DNA from: Paguma larvata
Lineage: Eukaryota; Chordata; Mammalia; Carnivora; Viverridae
Assembly: GCA_030068075.1 (NCBI GenBank)
Contig: JAINVK010000570.1
Location: 1 to 64,000 of the forward strand
Length of the DNA stretch: 64,000 nt
Reading direction: 5' to 3'
Made by a program: the position numbers and the translations under genes. Of this stretch, positions 21,535 to 33,305 are shown piece by piece. Position 1 is the stretch's first letter, and every line of letters begins with the position of its first letter. The notes under the pieces are model-generated. The model made no database searches, was not told the origin of the DNA, and worked only from the letters and a program-made list of their open reading frames with translations.

Positions 21535-21730
21535 TTTTTAATGTTTATTTATTTATTTTGAGAGAGAGAGCAAGCAAGGCAGGGACAGAGAGAGAGGGAG
21601 AGAGAAAATCCCGAGCAGACTCTGCACTGTTAGCACAGAGCCCAACGTGGGACTTGATCTCAGGAACCATGATACCATGATCTGAGAAGTCAAAAGTTGG
21701 ACACTTAACCGACTGAGCCACCCGGGCACC
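21535..21730 (-). mobile_element. CAN SINE
   Basis: Minus copy inside antisense L1 ORF2. TSD CCTG(G/C)TTTTTTT on both sides. Confidence 0.92.
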
Positions 21731-22321
21731 CCTGCTTTTTTTATAGTGGTCATCCTACTGGGTATGAGGTAATAGATCAAAGTGGTTTTGATTTCCTTTT
21801 TCTTGATGATTAGTAATGCCAATATTTTCATATGCATATTGACAATTTGTATATCATCTTCAGAGAAATGTCTAGTCAAGTCCTTTGCCCATTTTTTAAT
21901 TGGGCTATTTGATATTTTTATTGTTGAATTGTAGAAGTTCTTTATATATTTAGGACATTAATCTCTTATCAGATATATCACATATATGATATGCAAATAT
22001 TATTTCCCATTTAATAGGTTGCCTTTTCACTTGAATGTGTCCTTTGATGCACAAAAGTGTTAGTTTGAAGTAGTCCCATTTGTCTATTTTTGCCATTTGT
22101 CTGTGCTTTTGATGTCATATCCAAGACTATTGTCAAGTTCAGTGTCATGAAGACTTTGACTCTTCTGAATCTTAAGAAAGAATGCTCTCCAGATCCAGAT
22201 TCTTCAAATAATCTATGATGAAAGCCTAGTTTTTGCCTTTCCAATCCATTCCTAACTAACACTTTTTATAAAATATGATAAACATTAATTATTAAGAAAA
22301 TGAAATTAAAAACAGACATCA

Positions 22322-22536
22322 GAGGTGCCTGGGTGGCTCAGTCAATTTAGTGCCCCACTTTGGCTCAGGTCATGATCTTGTGGCTCATGGATTTGAGCCC
22401 TAAGTCAGGCTCTGCACTGACAGCTTGGAGCCTGGTGTGGGTTCTCTGTCTCCCTCTCTCTTTCTGCCTCTCCCCTGCTCGCACTCTCTCTCTCTCTCAA
22501 GAATAAATAAACATTAACACACACACACACACACAG
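22322..22536 (+). mobile_element. CAN SINE with (CA)n tail
   Basis: Diverged plus copy. After AATAAATAAACATTAA the tail became about 10 CA units (22517-22536). Confidence 0.92.
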
Positions 22537-22555
22537 AATACAAGCTGACATTAAA

Positions 22556-22759
22556 AAAAATTTTTTTTTAGTGTTTATTTTTGAGAGAGAGAGAGTATAC
22601 ATTCGAGTGGGGGATGGGGCAGAGAGATAGAGAGACAGAGAATCCAAAACAGGCTCCGCACTGTCAGTGCAAAGACGTGGGGCTCAAACCTACCAGCCTC
22701 GATCATGATCTGAGCTGAAATCTGTTCCTCAACTGACTGAGCCACCACCCAGGTCTCCC
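22556..22759 (-). mobile_element. CAN SINE
   Basis: Minus copy lying only about 20 bp from the plus copy at 22322-22536, forming an inverted pair. Possible TSD AAGCTGACATT / AATCTGGCATT. Confidence 0.9.
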
Positions 22760-23061
22760 AATCTGGCATTTTCATTATTAAATTAAACAGACATAAGTTA
22801 TTCTGTCAAACTGCTATAAAAGTTTCTAAATGCTTGCTCTCAATTTCTACGATTATCTGGACACAGACAGGTAATACTAATTTAAGAACTAATTCCAGCC
22901 CACAGTGCATACTCTAACACTTTGTGTAGCACTTCTCTAGATCTTCCTCAAGGTGTAATACGGAATAAGGCGAGGTAACCAGGGCGCCTCTCTGGCTTAC
23001 GGACAGAGCATCCCAAAATAGTTATAATTTCCTATATGTGCCAAAGGACTGAGAATGCCTT
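22760..23061. other. Low-copy DNA
   Basis: No repeat or gene recognised in this stretch before the LTR. Confidence 0.35.
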
Positions 23062-23515
23062 TGAAGGAGAGTGAAATATGCCACTCCAAAACGTCCCACT
23101 TTGGCATGTGGACCATTTTGAGCTGAACTCAAGACCCAGTGGACTCAAGAAAAACTTTTACCTCTCTCTTAACTACCTAAAAGAATTTAAATAGGGGCTT
23201 GGCCCAGAAAGACCTACTACCACAGACAACTTTTTATCTGTGTGGTAGGACAACAGCTAATTACCAAACATGCTTTTGTTACCTTCTGAGAATTACCCTC
23301 TTCCCCTTTGAAGCCCCAGGCCACTCTCCCATTCCTTAGCTGAGGATGGCATATAAGCCTCAACTACCTGACATGCCCTTGAGTCTCCTATCTTTGGGGC
23401 TCTGGTATATAGGAAATTTAATTTGTTTTTGTCCTGTTAATCTGTCTTATGTCGATTTGATCATTAGACCGGCCAAAGAACGTAAAAGGGAAGAAGGAAA
23501 TTTTTTCACTCTTAC
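23062..23515 (+). mobile_element. ERV LTR, plus orientation (pair member 1)
   Basis: Starts TGAAGGAG. It has a TATA-like ATATAAG at 23351-23357 preceded by a conserved CCACTCTCCCATTCCTTAGC block. The minus strand of 33306-33769 is homologous along the whole length (shared GGCATGTGGACCATTTTGAG, GTCTTGG-type blocks, CCCCTTTGAAGCCCCAGG, CATGCCCTTGAGTCT, CCTGTTAATCTGTCTTATGTC). Homology ends near 23515, taken as the approximate LTR or copy end. No gag, pol or env frame is recognisable nearby. Class not determined; ERV1-like is a guess. Confidence 0.7.
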
Positions 23516-23876
23516 AGTTGTCGATCATAAAGGGAACTTTCACTGATTGGACATTGCTCGCACAGGGACTGCTCAGCTGAGAGATCCTGGGACCTCTGAA
23601 AAAAGCCAGCAGAAGGTAAGAATTCTTACATGTCAGTCTCCCAAATCTCTACCTGCAGGATCTGATGGAAGCAAGGGTTGTGAGAGTCCTTTTCTTTTTC
23701 TAAACATAGATTAGCAGGAGGGGAACTGGGTGGCTCAGTTGGTTGAGCATCCGATTCTTGATTTCGGCTCAAGTCATGATCTCGCAGTTCACGGGATCCA
23801 GACTCGTGTTGAGCTCTGCGCTAACAGCACAGAGCCTGCCTGGGATTCTCTCTCCCTCCCTCTCTGCCCCCTCCCA

Positions 23877-23920
<44 letters not shown>

Positions 23921-25890
23921 ATAGATAAACTTTAAAAAAATAGATTACCAGGAGAAAATATTTGTGGGAACTAAGTTCCTTGGGTATAGTGACTCTGCTA
24001 AAGATTTGGTATGAGTACTCTTGATCCCTGTTGATCCCTTTCCTCCCAGAGATGGTCATTGTTTTCTTTTGTTTCTGCCATTCTGGGCTTGGCTTTGCAA
24101 CCAATGAGACTATTCTGTCTGGTCTCCATCACTTACAGGATGCATGTACCAGTGTGTATCTGGCAGACAGCCAAACAGGCTATGGATCCAGTATGAAAAC
24201 CGTCCTGGGTCCGACCTAAGCTGGACTAGGTCCAGTGTGAGGCAGCATTCCCTTTGTTCCTAGTTCTCAGAAGACTTTGTGATAAGCAGTCCAGTCCCTA
24301 AGGGGCCTCTCTCATCTTAACCTTCATTGTCTTGGTAGTGCTAAAAGTCCCATTCTGGTAGCATCTGCTCATGTCACAGAGAGCAAGTCTGTGACTGGGG
24401 GCATCTCACGTTGTTGTGGGAAAACAGAGAACTATTTTCACTATATCGTTGTTACCACCTGTGACAATGGTTGCCTCTGCTTTCTTAGGCTAACTCTGGG
24501 AGTGAACTTGGTCTTGTGAGGGCTGCATCTTTTGCACTATCCTTTGAAATGCCTCTTTTGTTCTTGGTTGAGTCATAAAAGGCATATTGGTTTAAATCAC
24601 TATTGAGATTAATACAAATAATATGTCAATGGCCATATGATGGATCCTTTGAATTGGCTATTTTTGAAAGAAGAGAAGTTTAGAGAGCTCTCATCCTAAG
24701 CAATTGTCTTATTGATACTAATGGAAGCACCAAATTAAAAAGAGGACACAAAGGAGTCCTTAGAGACTCCCTTAACAGCTGGCCTTAGAGACTCCCTTAA
24801 CAAGATGAAAGAACAGAAACTAGACTTAGACCAAAAATTAACGTCCACATCCCATGAAAATTCCCCTTCTTAAAATCTGCCTATTTTAGCTTCCCTCTTC
24901 CTACAAGATTTGCAGAGAGCACTCCAGACTACTCTCCAGGTCCGGTGTGTATAGGTTACTCATGTAAAAGCTGAAAGGCTGGAATTGAATTCAGCAGAAA
25001 GACCTGAAACAGGCAATAGGGTTCACTTTGCTGTTTTCTACAACTTCTACTTCCCAGGGCTCTGTCCTCTGGCTGTGCCAGCTTCAGGCCTTCCTACACA
25101 ATGTCCTTTGTGGATTTATCCTGGACCCCTATTACAAAAGAACTCATGTCCTATGTACAACAGCAGACCTTTTAAGTTATAAAGTCACGTTATCTCCGCT
25201 TTCAAAAGCTCGTACCAAATTTAGAGAAGAGTTAGAAAGATCAGTGGTCATTCACAATTCCACTCACAGGGACCTTGATTATCTATATGGTTATGCGTAG
25301 TTAAAAGAAACCAGACAGCTCCCTGAGGAAACCACCCAACCTCACCATTAACAAAGGAAACAGATAACCAGAATTTCTCCTACGCCTTCCTACAAGTGAT
25401 CAGCTGAAGGCCAATGTTTAGGGACTGATAGAAGCAATAGTAGAGGCTTTTCCCACTAAGGTAAAGTGGTCCAAGGTTGAATTGTGAAGCAAATCAAAGA
25501 TAATGTAGTTGGATGTACAATGTCATTTAGGCTGCAACCCAATTGTTTGAAGAATTGAAAGCAACTGTCCTTCTCTTACAAAACTTTGCAAAACTACAAA
25601 TGCAGCTCTAAAAGCAGTTCAAAGTTCACCTATTCCTTTTTACCAACTCCCAAATCTCCCCAATTTATGTCAAAGGCTTATAAATATTGGCCTCAGAAAA
25701 CCAAAGTCCTTCTTGGATAAGTGTGTATTCTTTACGCCTTTGTGATATAAATGTTAATTTATCTAGGCCATTTCTATAAAGTACAAACTTCAAGGAAGTA
25801 ATTCTTACCAGACAAAGAATGAAAGAGAGAAAGATCATTTGACACTTAGACAAATGAAAAAATCCTTAAGTGTCTTCTCCAGAATATTAG
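23516..25890. other. Unidentified stretch after the LTR, possibly decayed ERV internal DNA
   Basis: About 2.1 kb (excluding the SINE at 23721-23939) with moderate GC and several short plus-strand frames. None contains a protease, reverse-transcriptase or envelope motif that I can recognise. Two direct copies of GAGACTCCCTTAACA lie at about 24764-24803. Its position after a plus-oriented LTR suggests decayed ERV leader/internal sequence, but this is inference. Confidence 0.3.
23706..23954 (+). mobile_element. CAN SINE
   Basis: Element 23721-23939 with a 40-bp (CT)n run. TSD ATAGATTAGCAGGAG / ATAGATTACCAGGAG (23706-23720, 23940-23954), one mismatch. Confidence 0.95.
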
Positions 25891-25891
25891 G

Positions 25892-26108
25892 GTTTTTAAT
25901 GTTTTTTTAATGTTTATTTTTGAAAGAGAGAGAGAGAGGGAGAGAGAGAAGGAGACAGAGAGAGAGACAGAGAGACAGAGAGAACCTTAAGCAGGCTCCA
26001 TGCTGAGCATGGAGCCTGATGCCAGGCTTGATCTCACCACCTGGAGTTCAGGACCTGAGCCAAAATCAAGAGTCGGATGCTTAACTGACTGAGCCATACA
26101 GGTGCTCC
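25892..26108 (-). mobile_element. CAN SINE
   Basis: Older 'AGTCGGATGCTTAACTGACTGAGCC' sub-type on the minus strand with a long GA-rich segment (25926-25985). Head GAGCCATACAGGTGCTCC is diverged. Confidence 0.9.
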
Positions 26109-26969
26109 TCAAGACAGTAATTTTAAAACAGAAGCTATAACATCTCTGTTTCTGTCTGTTTGTCTATATATACATGTGTTATAAATATATGGCATTTTCC
26201 TACCTCCAGATGGTATACTAAAATTAATTTGTAAAAGCTCTAATTGGGTTAAAGAAATTTGTTTATATAAACTAAGTATTCCTAAGAATTTCAGAAATAG
26301 AATAGAAACTAACCCAAATGCTTTTCAGGTTCATGTAATCTGGGAAAATAAACTTATGCCAGTTTAAGTTGATTGGTTTAATTAAAATACATACATCTTT
26401 AGAGTTACCAACATTAAATAAAATATTTTTATTCTACTTAGGGTTACTAAAGGTCAAATGAGTTCATGTTATCTCTTACAAAACTTATCAGCAAGAAAAA
26501 TAGGTTAATATGATCGCTGACTTTTGTCTAATGTCTCAAGAAGTTTGTGTGGGTAGCCTAAGCATTATTGTTAAGAACAAGTAAATTAAATGGATATAAA
26601 TAGGATAAAAAGGTTTTAGGTGAACTTTCTAAGTAGTTTCCCCAAATCTTTTTCATAACTTGAAGCCTTAAATTTTGCTACAATAAGTTAAAGAATGAGT
26701 TACATTCGTTAACTATACAGATCATTTCCAAATAAGATGAAATATTGAAACATTAATTACTGAGCATAGGCTTATTCATTTTTTGCTTCCTCTTACAGAG
26801 GAACTAAAGATATTTGGATGCTTTAGTGTCATACTGAGAAATTTACCATGAGAAATCACATGTTTCAAAAAATTATAAAGTGTTCATTAATTTGCCAAGC
26901 CGCAGAATGCCAATGTAAAAGGAAATACATAATAGTTTAGTTCTTTATTTTCACTAAAAATTAAGGCTA
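26109..26969. other. AT-rich DNA, unidentified
   Basis: No gene or clear repeat. Composition resembles the stretches at 30.1-30.6 and 30.7-31.4 kb, which could be parts of the same old element split by the L1 at 27.2-30.1 kb. Confidence 0.3.
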
Positions 26970-27204
26970 TTAAGGGTTAAAATTTCCTTTTTTTTTAATG
27001 TTTATTTTTGAGAGAGAGAGAGAGTGCGAACAGGGGAGGAGAAGAGAGAGGAAGACGCAGAATCTGAAGCAGGCTCCAGGCTCTGAGCTGTCAGCACAGA
27101 ACTCAATGCAGGGCTTGAAGTCATGAATTGTGAGATCATGACCTGAGCCGAAGTCCGACAATTAACCAAATGAGCCACCCAGGTGCCCCGAAAGGTTAAA
27201 AAAA
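26970..27204 (-). mobile_element. CAN SINE abutting the L1 target site
   Basis: Element about 26985-27189. Flanking TAAGGGTTAAAATTT / GAAAGGTTAAAAAAA resembles a decayed TSD. It ends 15-30 bp before the L1 at 27221. Confidence 0.9.
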
Positions 27205-27248
27205 AATTCTAATGTATGTATTCTGCCAAACATTTAAGGAAGACTTAT

Positions 27249-29670
27249 AACTATTCTCAAACTATTACAAAAATAGAAGAGAAAGGAAAGCTTCTAAACT
27301 CATTCTATGAAGCTAACATTATCCTGATACCAAAACAAGATAAAGACACTACAGAAAAAGAGAACTACAGGCCAATATCCCTGATGAACATAGATGCAAA
27401 TATTCTTCTACAAAATACTGGCAAAGTGGAAAAAAAATTGGCAAACTGAATCCAATAATACAATAAAAAAAATCATTCACCATGATCAAGTAGGATTTAT
27501 CCCCGGGATGCAAGTGTGGTTAAATATTCACAATCAATCAATGTGATACATCACATAAATGAGAGAAAGGATAAAAAACACACAATTGGTTCGACTGTGC
27601 ATAAAAAGCATTTTACAGAATACAATGTCCTTTCATGATAAAAACCCTCAACAAAGTAGGTTTAGAGGGAACATACTTCAACATAATAAAGGCCATAGAT
27701 GAAAAACCCATAGCTAACATCATACTCAATGGTGAAAAACTGAGAGCTTTTGCCCTAAGATCAGGAACAAGACAAGGATGTTCACTCTTACTGCTTTTAT
27801 TCAACATAGTGCTGGAAATCCTAGCCACAGCAATCATACAAGGGAAAAACAGCATCCAAATTGGTAAGGAAGAAGTAAAACTCTCACTATTTAGAGATGG
27901 CATGATACTATATATAGAAAACCCTGAAGACTCCACCCAAAAACGACTAGAACTGATAAATGAATTCAGTAAAGTTGCAGGATACAAAAATCAATGTACA
28001 GAAATCTGCTGCATTTCTATATACTAATAATGAAGCAGCAGAAAGTGAAATTAAGAAAACAATCCATTTAGGGGCACTTGGGTGGCTCAGTTGGTTAAGC
28101 ATCCAACTCTTGATTTCAGCTCAAGTAATGATCTTGCAGTCATAAGATTAAGCCCTGCATTGGGCTCCTTGCTGAGCATGGAGCCTGCTTAGGATTCTCT
28201 CTCCCTCTCTCTCTGCCTTTTCCCCACTGGTGCGCTCTCTCTCTCTCTCAAAATAAATAAATTAACTTTAAAAAAAAGAAAGAAAGAAAACAATCCCATT
28301 TACAATTGTATCAAAAATTAATAAAATACCTAGGAATAAATAAAAGAGATGAAAGGCCTGTCTCAGAAAACTACAAAATACTGAAGAAAGAAATTCAAGA
28401 CGATACAAATAAATGGAAAGAAATTCCATGCTTATGGATTCAAAGAACAAATATTGTTAAAATGTCCGTATACCCAAAGCACTCTATACATTTGATGCAG
28501 TCCCTATCAAAATACCAACAGCATTTTCACAGAACCAGAGAAAACAATCCTAAAATTTGTACAGAACCACAAAAGACCCTGAATAGCCAAAGCAATCTTG
28601 AAAAAGAAAAACAAAACTGGAGATCTCACAATCCCAGATTTCAAGTTATACTACAAAGCTATAGTAATCAAAACAGTATGGTACTGGCACAAAAGTAGAC
28701 ACATAAATCAATAGGACAGAATACAGAGCCCAGAAATAACCCATGAACATATGGTCACTTAATCTTCAACAAAAGAGGCAAGAATATGTAATGGGGAAAA
28801 AGAAAGTCTCTTCAACAAATGGTGTTGAGAAAACTGGACAGCTACATGCAAAAGAACGAAACTGGACCACTTTCTTATACCATAGACTCAAAATGGATTA
28901 AGGACCTAAATTGAGATTCAAATCCATAAAAATCCTAGAGACAGCCCAGACAGTAGTTTTTCAGGCATTAGCCATAGAAACATTTTTCTAGCTATGTCTC
29001 TTGAGTGATAAAAAGAAAAACAAAAATAAACTATTGGGATTACATCAAAATAAAAAGCTTCTGCACAGCAAAACAAAACAAACAAGCAAAAATCAATAAA
29101 ACTAAAAAACAACCTACTGAATGGGAGACAATATTTGCAAATGACTTATCTGATAAAGGGTTAGTATCCAAAATATATAAAGAATTTATATAACTCAACA
29201 CCCAAAAAGCAAAGAATCCAATTAAAAAATGAGCAGAAGACATGAACAGACATTTTTCCAAAGAAGATATATAGATAGCTAATAGGCTCATGAAAAGATC
29301 ACTCATCATCAGGAAATGGAAATCAAAATACAATGAGGTATCACCTCACACCTGTCAGAATGGCTAAAATCAAAAACACAGGAAGTAACGAGTGTTCTCT
29401 CCACAAAGGATGTGGAGAAAAAGAACCCTCATGCACTGTTAGGAAGAAGGCAAACCGGTGCAGCCACTGTGGAAAACAGAATGGTGCTTTCTCAAAAAAT
29501 TAAAAATAGAACTACCATACGACCCAGTAATTCCACTACTGGGAATTAATCCAAAGAATAGGAAAACAGTAATTCAAGAAGATATATGCACCCCTATGTT
29601 TATTGCAGCATTATTTACAATAGCCAAGATATGGAAGCAGCCCAGTGTCCATCAATAAATGAGCAGATAA
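27249..29670 (+). pseudogene. L1 ORF2 remnant (reverse transcriptase and C-terminal region), inactive
   Basis: Covers the RT domain and beyond. Visible conserved blocks: [18 protein letters not shown]...NYRPISLMN (27288-27390), [39 protein letters not shown], and the palm motif region [15 protein letters not shown]. The catalytic FADD of L1 reverse transcriptases is here FRDG (27890-27901), so two of the four residues, including the second metal-binding Asp, are lost. Internal stops, frameshifts and the SINE at 28071 interrupt it further. The C-terminal block ([21 protein letters not shown]) is at 29510-29570. Confidence 0.85.
28053..28302 (+). mobile_element. CAN SINE inserted in L1 ORF2
   Basis: Element 28071-28284. 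TSD AGAAAACAATCCATTTA / AGAAAACAATCCCATTTA is L1 sequence, so the SINE post-dates the L1. The tail contains GAAA units. Confidence 0.95.
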
Positions 29671-30126
29671 AAAAAGAGGTGGTATGCATATACAAGGGAA
29701 TATTACTCAGCCATAGAAAAGAATAAAATTTTGCCATTTGCAACAACACGGATGGATGTAGAGAGAATAATGCTAAGCAAAATAAGTCAGTCAGAGACAA
29801 ATATTATGATTTCACTCATATGTGGAATTTAAAAAATGAAACAAATGAACAAATCAAAAAGAAAGACAAACAAAAAAACAGACTCTTAAATATATATAGG
29901 GAACAAACTGTTGGTTGCCAGAAGGGAGGCAGGTGGGGGGAGGGGTGAAAGAGGTGATGGGAATTAAAGAGTACCCTTACTATGATAAGCACTGAGTAAT
30001 GTATAGAATTGTTGAATCACTACACTGTGTACCTGAAACTAATATAATAGTGCATGTTAACTATACTGGACTTAAAACTTTTTCTAATGTTATCTCTTCA
30101 TAGAAAAAAATATTCTAATATATGTA

Positions 30127-30610
30127 ATTAAACCTACTTGATAATAGGGCAAACATCTAAGAATGCAAGGAAAGTAGAATGTGTGTTTTCAATAAAAGAG
30201 GTATAAGGAAAAGAAATGCATTTTTGTTAAAGGAAAGGAAGGTAATTTTGCCCCAAAGAGAGACTGGTTATTTCAAAATGGGAAAGAGGGAAAACCATAA
30301 GACAAAAATCTGAAAATTATACAAGGTTTGTGGAAAAGGAATCTTTAGAAAGAAATTTTATGCATGGTCAAGACTGACTGAGATTGAAATGAATTTAATT
30401 AGATGAATGAATTTTAATATGAAAAGTAAGCTGCAAAATTAGAATTTAGTTTGCTATGTGTTCAAAGGACAAAGTTTTCTTAGACTACTGGTCTGCTCTT
30501 AATAGATTATAAAATGTTTTTCTTTACCTGTTAAAGTAATCTGCCTAGAAAACAAAGATTCTTTTTGCCAAAATAATTTTCTTGTGCTGTCTTTATCCGA
30601 TCTTTGCTTA
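30127..30610. other. AT-rich DNA, unidentified
   Basis: No gene or confident repeat assignment. Confidence 0.3.
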
Positions 30611-30742
30611 AGAAAGCTGAATCTTGGGGCACCTTGCTGGCTAAGTCAGGAGAGCGTTCAACTCTTGCTCTTGGGGTCTCTACACTGGGTGTAGAGATTA
30701 CTTACAAATAAAATCTTAAAAAAAAGGAAGAAAGCTGAATCT
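30611..30742 (+). mobile_element. Short-type CAN SINE with perfect 14-bp TSD
   Basis: Element 30625-30728 (GGGGCACCTTGCTGGCTAAG ... GTGTAGAGATTACTTACAAATAAAATC). TSD AGAAAGCTGAATCT is identical at 30611-30624 and 30729-30742. Confidence 0.93.
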
Positions 30743-32836
30743 CCTCTATTAAAAGAGCTAAGCTTTTTTTTTTTTTTAAACAACTATTTAACTTTCTGTA
30801 TTTGCCTTTAGAATCTTTAATTGTCACTATGGTAAAGTGGAAAACTAAGTATTGCTTCATAGTTAACCCAAAATCCTATTTGACCAAATGTTTTAAAACC
30901 TTTTGATATTTTTTACAAACTTCCAAAAATCAAATGCTAAATGAAGTCTTTTTGACTTCCAACTCACTTTAGGATTTTCCAGTGCGTTCCTGGAACATCT
31001 CAAAGGTTTGTTCTCTCTTATTACAGAAGGAGAGATGTTATACGAATTAGGCTTATTTGCTATGTTAAATTTAATGGGAAGCATTGTCAAATAACTGATC
31101 CTAAAGCTTTTTGGAGTAGGTTTGTGTGGATATGTTATTAATATAAGTGTTCTTGATATTGTTTGAAATGCCTAGAAAAATTTATATGTCCTGGTACGAT
31201 GTTATCAGTCACAATTTTAGTTACTACCTTAAAATATATGTCACATAAACAGATTTCCTTGTGAATTGCATTATAATGAAATCTCCTCAGATCTTTAACC
31301 AAGGCCATTTTTAGGTCTTTTGTCATTGACAGTTATTGTTTTACTCTGACGCTTTTGTAAAAGTCTTCCTGTGTGTGTTTCATCTTTGAGGAGATTCACG
31401 GAAGCTTCATCTTTGAGGAGATTCACGGAAAGAACTTGGACAAGTACAGGTTCCTGACAACTTTTTGGTCATAAAGCGAATTGGATAAGAATTTCCAGAA
31501 GTGATGAAAAAACTGGATTCAAGCAGAACAAATATTAATTCAATGGGACCGAATGACCTGAGGAAGTTGATTATAATTTTTTATGACTTTTTGTTTGAAA
31601 CATTGCTGTTTCCTTAATGTTTTGTTTTTCCAGATTTAAGGAAACCTTTTCAGGTATGTATGACTCATGGCAATTTGGCAAACTATACCTTTGTAAACAA
31701 ATATGAAACATTTACCTTTTCTCCCTAACTGGTCGCCCCCCCACCCTCGCCGTGGAACTCAGAAACTCTTGACTCCTCTTTTCATGGCAGTACAGTTATT
31801 TGCATAAGTGCAGTAAGCGTCTGTTGTCCTTGAAACAGGACACAATTGGACACAAATTGCTTATATTACCAAGGCTTTGGCTGGAATGTCTATTTGGAGA
31901 ATATGCATTAAATCAGATATGACCAGACAGCGTAAGGGACTAAGGTTGGCTTTATGGAGCCAACAAAGAAAGCCCCTTGGAAAGACTGGGCTGGTAACTT
32001 GCTTACAGAGTTCCTGATAGCCTTACCAGGAGAGTAAAGAAGGCTACTTCCTGGCAGGCTCAGAAACCTCAGAGTATTTTTGAGGACCTAGAAAGGAAAG
32101 AAATTTACTCGAATCTGTCAGTACTGCAAGCAAAGTCAGATAGTGAGTACTCGGCTTGGCTTCCTAGCCTCAAGAGGCTTTTAAAAGTCCAATCTGAGAT
32201 TCCTTATGAAAAGTCTCAGCAAAGCAGATTTAAAAGAGTCTATTTTATCAATCACTATTCTCGCTGCACTTATATAAATAATCAGGCCAAGTTTATTGAA
32301 ACCAGACTTAATTTGCAAACAAATCAGTCTTACTGTGGTTATCTTTGATAAAAGTGGGAGTGATTATAGAGAGAAAAATTATGTTTCAGTAATACACCTT
32401 TGTGGATATAAAATTCTAGGGCTATTAATCGTCTGAGGTTTTGTTTTCTACCTGTACACTGGACTAGATACTGAATTCTTTTAGTTTCCTCCAATATGTG
32501 GCTACAACTCTCCAAACTAACATTTTCAAATTTCTCCCACCCTACTCACTTGGAATCATTGAAAACTAAAACTGCCCGTTTCCTGCAGCCACATATGCTA
32601 ATGCTGGACAACTTGTTATAAACTTTAAAGAAATCACCACAATAGCTCATGTATGGACAATCTTCATGAGCTGTGTGGCTACTCAGAAAAATCACTGGAG
32701 ACATTCAAACTACGAACCAGCAAAGTCTACCAGCCCTCACTCCATCTGAAGATGCTTTGAGCCTGGCATCTAGAAAACTTCTTGATTGGCTGCCTTCAGA
32801 ACCCAGAAACTGAGATTATAATCTGCTCCAATTATT
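30743..32836. other. Unidentified 2-kb stretch, possibly decayed ERV internal DNA
   Basis: No coding frame longer than about 65 codons and no retroviral motif recognised. Contains a 27-bp tandem duplication (31379-31432) and a C7 run near 31735. It lies on the 3' side (in minus orientation) of the LTR at 33306-33769, so it could be the internal part of that element, but this is not shown. Confidence 0.3.
31379..31432 (+). repeat. 27-bp tandem duplication
   Basis: Two adjacent copies of a 27-bp unit, TTCATCTTTGAGGAGATTCA plus seven further bases, identical except at the last bases. Confidence 0.9.
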
Positions 32837-33047
32837 TTTTTTAATGTTTATTTATTTTTGACAGAGAGCGAGAGACACAGCACGAGTTAGGGAGGGTCAG
32901 AGAGAGAGGGAGACACGGAATCTGAAGCAGGCTCCAGGCTCCAAGCTGTCAGCACAAAGTCCGCTGCGGGGCTTGACCTCACCAACCCCGAGATCATGAC
33001 CAGAGCTGAAATTGGAGGCTTAACCAACTAAGCCACCCAGGCGCCCC
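32837..33047 (-). mobile_element. CAN SINE
   Basis: Minus copy, T-rich tail at 32833-32860, head AGCCACCCAGGCGCCCC at 33031-33047. TSD weak. Confidence 0.93.
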
Positions 33048-33305
33048 TCTTCAGGTATTTCTATACCTACTATTACATATGGGCAAGTGTCAGAAAAGGA
33101 TCCTCTCTTCTTAATTACAAGATTTTTGTTGGCTAAGTGGGAGATGGAGGAAGAAAGTGTTTTGGCTGCTATGGGGCACTATGATGCAAGGAGAGTGAAT
33201 TTTTTTATCCTTTTGAATTCTTGGTTTAATTAGCTATGGTGATGCAGGCGCTTCTTGTAGGCCACTGTCGTTACCACATAAAGAATAGTTGTGTTAAAGG
33301 TGTAG

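Larger units (their letters stand above)
20595..22150 (-). mobile_element. Old L1 3' end and ORF2, antisense, carrying two SINEs
   Basis: Reverse-complement L1M: 3' UTR (GTCAAACACACAGAGCATAAAATTCACCG, TTTTTCATCTTGCAAATCTG, TGGAATCAAACAATATTTGTC), then ORF2 (CTGAATAATATTTCACTGTG, TTGCGAATAATATTGC, CTCCTACCAACAGTGC, TATCAGATATATCACATATATGATATGC). CAN SINEs interrupt it at 20813-21038 and 21535-21730; L1 sequence continues directly across each. Confidence 0.8.
27206..30126 (+). mobile_element. 5'-truncated L1, 2.9 kb, with TSD
   Basis: L1 from ORF2 (CCAAACATTTAAGGAAGAC) to the 3' UTR end (GTACCTGAAACTAATATAATAGTGCATGTTAAC and A-rich tail), 27221-30111. Flanked by ATTCTAATGTATGTA (27206-27220) and ATTCTAATATATGTA (30112-30126), a 15-bp TSD with one mismatch. 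A CAN SINE is inserted at 28071-28284. Frames are broken by stops and indels, so it is inactive. Confidence 0.9.

Noticed and set aside
24985..25300. Possible retroviral gag or env peptide
   Set aside because: Short frames without any recognisable retroviral motif; position near an LTR is not enough.
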